Below, one piece after another: positions 23,056 to 24,481 of a DNA stretch of 24,481 nucleotides; the first letter of the stretch is position 1, and each line of letters starts with the position of its first letter. The DNA lies in assembly GCA_006227965.1 (NCBI GenBank), contig SBFL01000147.1:1-24481 (forward strand), written 5' to 3'. This stretch comes from Bacteroidota bacterium. GTDB lineage: Bacteria > Bacteroidota > Bacteroidia > Flavobacteriales > Flavobacteriaceae. The notes beneath the pieces were generated by a model. That model was given only the letters and a program-made list of their open reading frames with translations. It was not told the DNA's origin and made no database searches. The translations under genes were made by a program, and so were the position numbers.

Positions 23056-24481
23056 TCATGGCAGCTCCGGGACCACCTCAGAAGACAATGGCCGCAGTGC
23101 TGAGATGGCCCTGTCTACAGAAGTTACCATGTCCATAAGGAGCAGGAGGCGAAGGCCATTTCGGGTTTGCTTTTCTTTGAGCCTTCCCTGGCCGGGGTGG
23201 GACTGGACATGCTTCAGGATTTTGCCAAATGCCTCCGACTGGTAAAACCCGGACTCCTGGTCCCCGATGAAATACCCGACAAACTTCCCGTTTTTCAGTA
23301 CCAGTTTTTCGATACCAAGGGCGCTGCAGATCCATTTAAGCCTCACGGATTCGAGCAGGTCCGAAGCGGGGTCGGGCAGGGGGCCAAACCGGTCTTGCAG
23401 ACGTCCCCGGAACTGTTCCAGTTCTGCTTCGTTCCTAAGGCTGTTCAATTCGGTGTAAAGGTTGAGCCTTTCCGTAATATTGTTGATGTAGTCATCCGGG
23501 AAAAGGAGTTCAAAATCGGTATCGAGCTGCAGGTCCTTTACGAAGCTGCCCGAAGGTTTCCCAGCCTCCTGGTAAAGCTCTTTGAATTCGTTTTCCTTGA
23601 GTTCCTCCACTGCCTCGGCCAGGATCTTCTGGTAGGTCTCAAAACCGATTTCATTGATAAACCCACTTTGTTCCCCTCCCAGCAGATCTCCAGCGCCACG
23701 GATCTCCAGGTCCTTCATGGCGATGCTGAACCCGCTGCCCAGTTCGGTGAACTGTTCCAGTGCCTGGATCCGTTTTCGCGCCTCGGAGGTCATTGCCTCG
23801 TAGGGCGGCGTAATGAAATAGCAGAAGGCCTTTTTGTTGCTCCTTCCCACCCGCCCACGCATCTGGTGGAGGTCGCTGAGGCCGAAATTATTTGCGTTGT
23901 TGATGAAAATCGTATTGGCATTGGTCACATCCAGACCGCTTTCGATAATGGTGGTGGAAACCAAAACGTCGAACTCCCCGTTCATAAATGCGAGCATGAG
24001 CTGTTCCAGTTTTTTGCCTTCCAACTGCCCGTGCCCGATCCCGATTTTGGCATCCGGAACAAGGCGCTGCAGCATCCCGGCCACCTCCCTTATGTTTTCG
24101 ATCCGGTTGTGCACAAAGAAAACCTGCCCGCCCCGCTGTATTTCATAAGTGATCGCATCCCGGATCACCGACTCATTAAACCGGATCACCTGGCTCTCGA
24201 TCGGATAACGGTTCGGGGGAGGTGTGTTTATCACGGAAAGGTCCCTGGCGGCCATAAGGCTGAACTGAAGGGTTCTGGGTATTGGGGTAGCGGTCAGCGT
24301 AAGCACGTCCACATCTTCCTTGAGTGCCTTGAGCTTGTCCTTGACCGCCACGCCGAATTTTTGTTCCTCGTCCACAATGAGCAGTCCCAGGTCTTTGAAG
24401 ATCACGTTCTTTCCTACAAGCTGGTGGGTCCCGATCACAATATCAAGTTTGCCGGAAGCCAGGTTTTCCAGCAGCAGCCTT
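23056..24481 (-). CDS. mfd: Transcription-repair coupling factor Mfd, C-terminal part (5' end outside window)
   Basis: Superfamily 2 translocase that displaces stalled RNA polymerase at DNA lesions and recruits UvrA. The visible 474 residues hold the second half of the RecG-like motor: motif II DEEQ in LGLLIVDEEQKFG, motif III LTATPIPRTL, 'VSTTIIESGLDV' (IV-V region) and motif VI QMRGRVGRS, then the TRG segment ('GSGFSIAMKDLEIRGAGDLL', 'GGEQSGFI') and the C-terminal regulatory D7 domain (from 'DFELLFPDDYINN'). The frame stays open to the window end (codons for RLLLENLASGKLDIVIGTHQ), so the start is to the right. It is intact as far as seen. Confidence 0.97.
   Translation of the reverse strand, partial: RLLLENLASGKLDIVIGTHQLVGKNVIFKDLGLLIVDEEQKFGVAVKDKLKALKEDVDVLTLTATPIPRTLQFSLMAARDLSVINTPPPNRYPIESQVIRFNESVIRDAITYEIQRGGQVFFVHNRIENIREVAGMLQRLVPDAKIGIGHGQLEGKKLEQLMLAFMNGEFDVLVSTTIIESGLDVTNANTIFINNANNFGLSDLHQMRGRVGRSNKKAFCYFITPPYEAMTSEARKRIQALEQFTELGSGFSIAMKDLEIRGAGDLLGGEQSGFINEIGFETYQKILAEAVEELKENEFKELYQEAGKPSGSFVKDLQLDTDFELLFPDDYINNITERLNLYTELNSLRNEAELEQFRGRLQDRFGPLPDPASDLLESVRLKWICSALGIEKLVLKNGKFVGYFIGDQESGFYQSEAFGKILKHVQSHPGQGRLKEKQTRNGLRLLLLMDMVTSVDRAISALRPLSSEVVPELP

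Noticed and set aside
1..24481. CRISPR arrays, insertion sequences, tRNA/rRNA genes, phage or toxin-antitoxin modules
   Set aside because: No repeat-spacer pattern, transposase, integrase, terminal inverted repeats or RNA gene was visible on either strand by reading.

Overview
The window looks like chromosomal DNA of a marine-type member of the Flavobacteriaceae (Bacteroidota). Grounds: nearly all recognisable proteins have a flavobacterial flavour (short-chain L-threonine dehydrogenase, a RimB-RimK type fusion, CBS protein beginning MGIKSF, ACT protein usually labelled 'aspartate kinase'); Shine-Dalgarno sequences are essentially absent; and Bacteroidota-type -7 boxes (TAnnTTTG/TAnnTTTA) precede many genes at the expected distance. 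GC looks near 50 % by eye, high for the family; Robiginitalea-like genera would fit, but the genus is an inference.

Layout, left to right. (1) 1-2000: 3' part of a RimK-type glutamate ligase fused to the tail of a retropepsin-like (RimB/PF05618) domain, convergent with an L-threonine dehydrogenase. (2) 2018-4609: a compact plus-strand operon of lipoprotein, secreted NTF2/SnoaL-like protein and GH37 trehalase. (3) 4628-8537, minus strand: a secreted TPR protein, then a coupled pair of M28 membrane metallopeptidase and YeeZ-like SDR. (4) 8664-9200: tandem-CBS protein with a strong hairpin terminator. (5) 9221-13661, minus strand: an S12 beta-lactamase-family lipoprotein followed by a very large secreted BNR/Asp-box repeat protein, which is interrupted near its C-terminus by an in-frame TAG. 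(6) 13805-14705: a short tail-less SSB and a small secreted unknown protein. (7) 14711-17530, minus strand: an eight-cysteine mini-protein, ferritin, a PAP2 phosphatase, a histone-deacetylase-family enzyme and a truncated MG2-type leader gene. (8) 17607-20974: metG, divergent from yraN and an ACT-domain protein with a palindrome inside its promoter. (9) 21003-24481, minus strand: a CocE/NonD S15 hydrolase and the C-terminal third of mfd, which runs off the window.

Functionally this is a mix of housekeeping genes (rimK, ssb, metG, yraN, mfd) and exported degradative enzymes (trehalase, M28, S12, BNR protein, PAP2, CocE), typical of a bacterium living on polymers and peptides. No tRNA, rRNA, CRISPR array, insertion sequence, phage or obvious defence island was seen, and no gene-free stretch exceeds 300 bases. 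The clearest anomalies are the amber codon in the BNR gene, the truncated MG2 fragment overlapping the deacetylase start, the hairpin abutting the start of the cysteine-rich gene, and the 15-bp palindrome in the ACT-protein promoter. I did not find convincing evidence of a wholly new multi-gene system.
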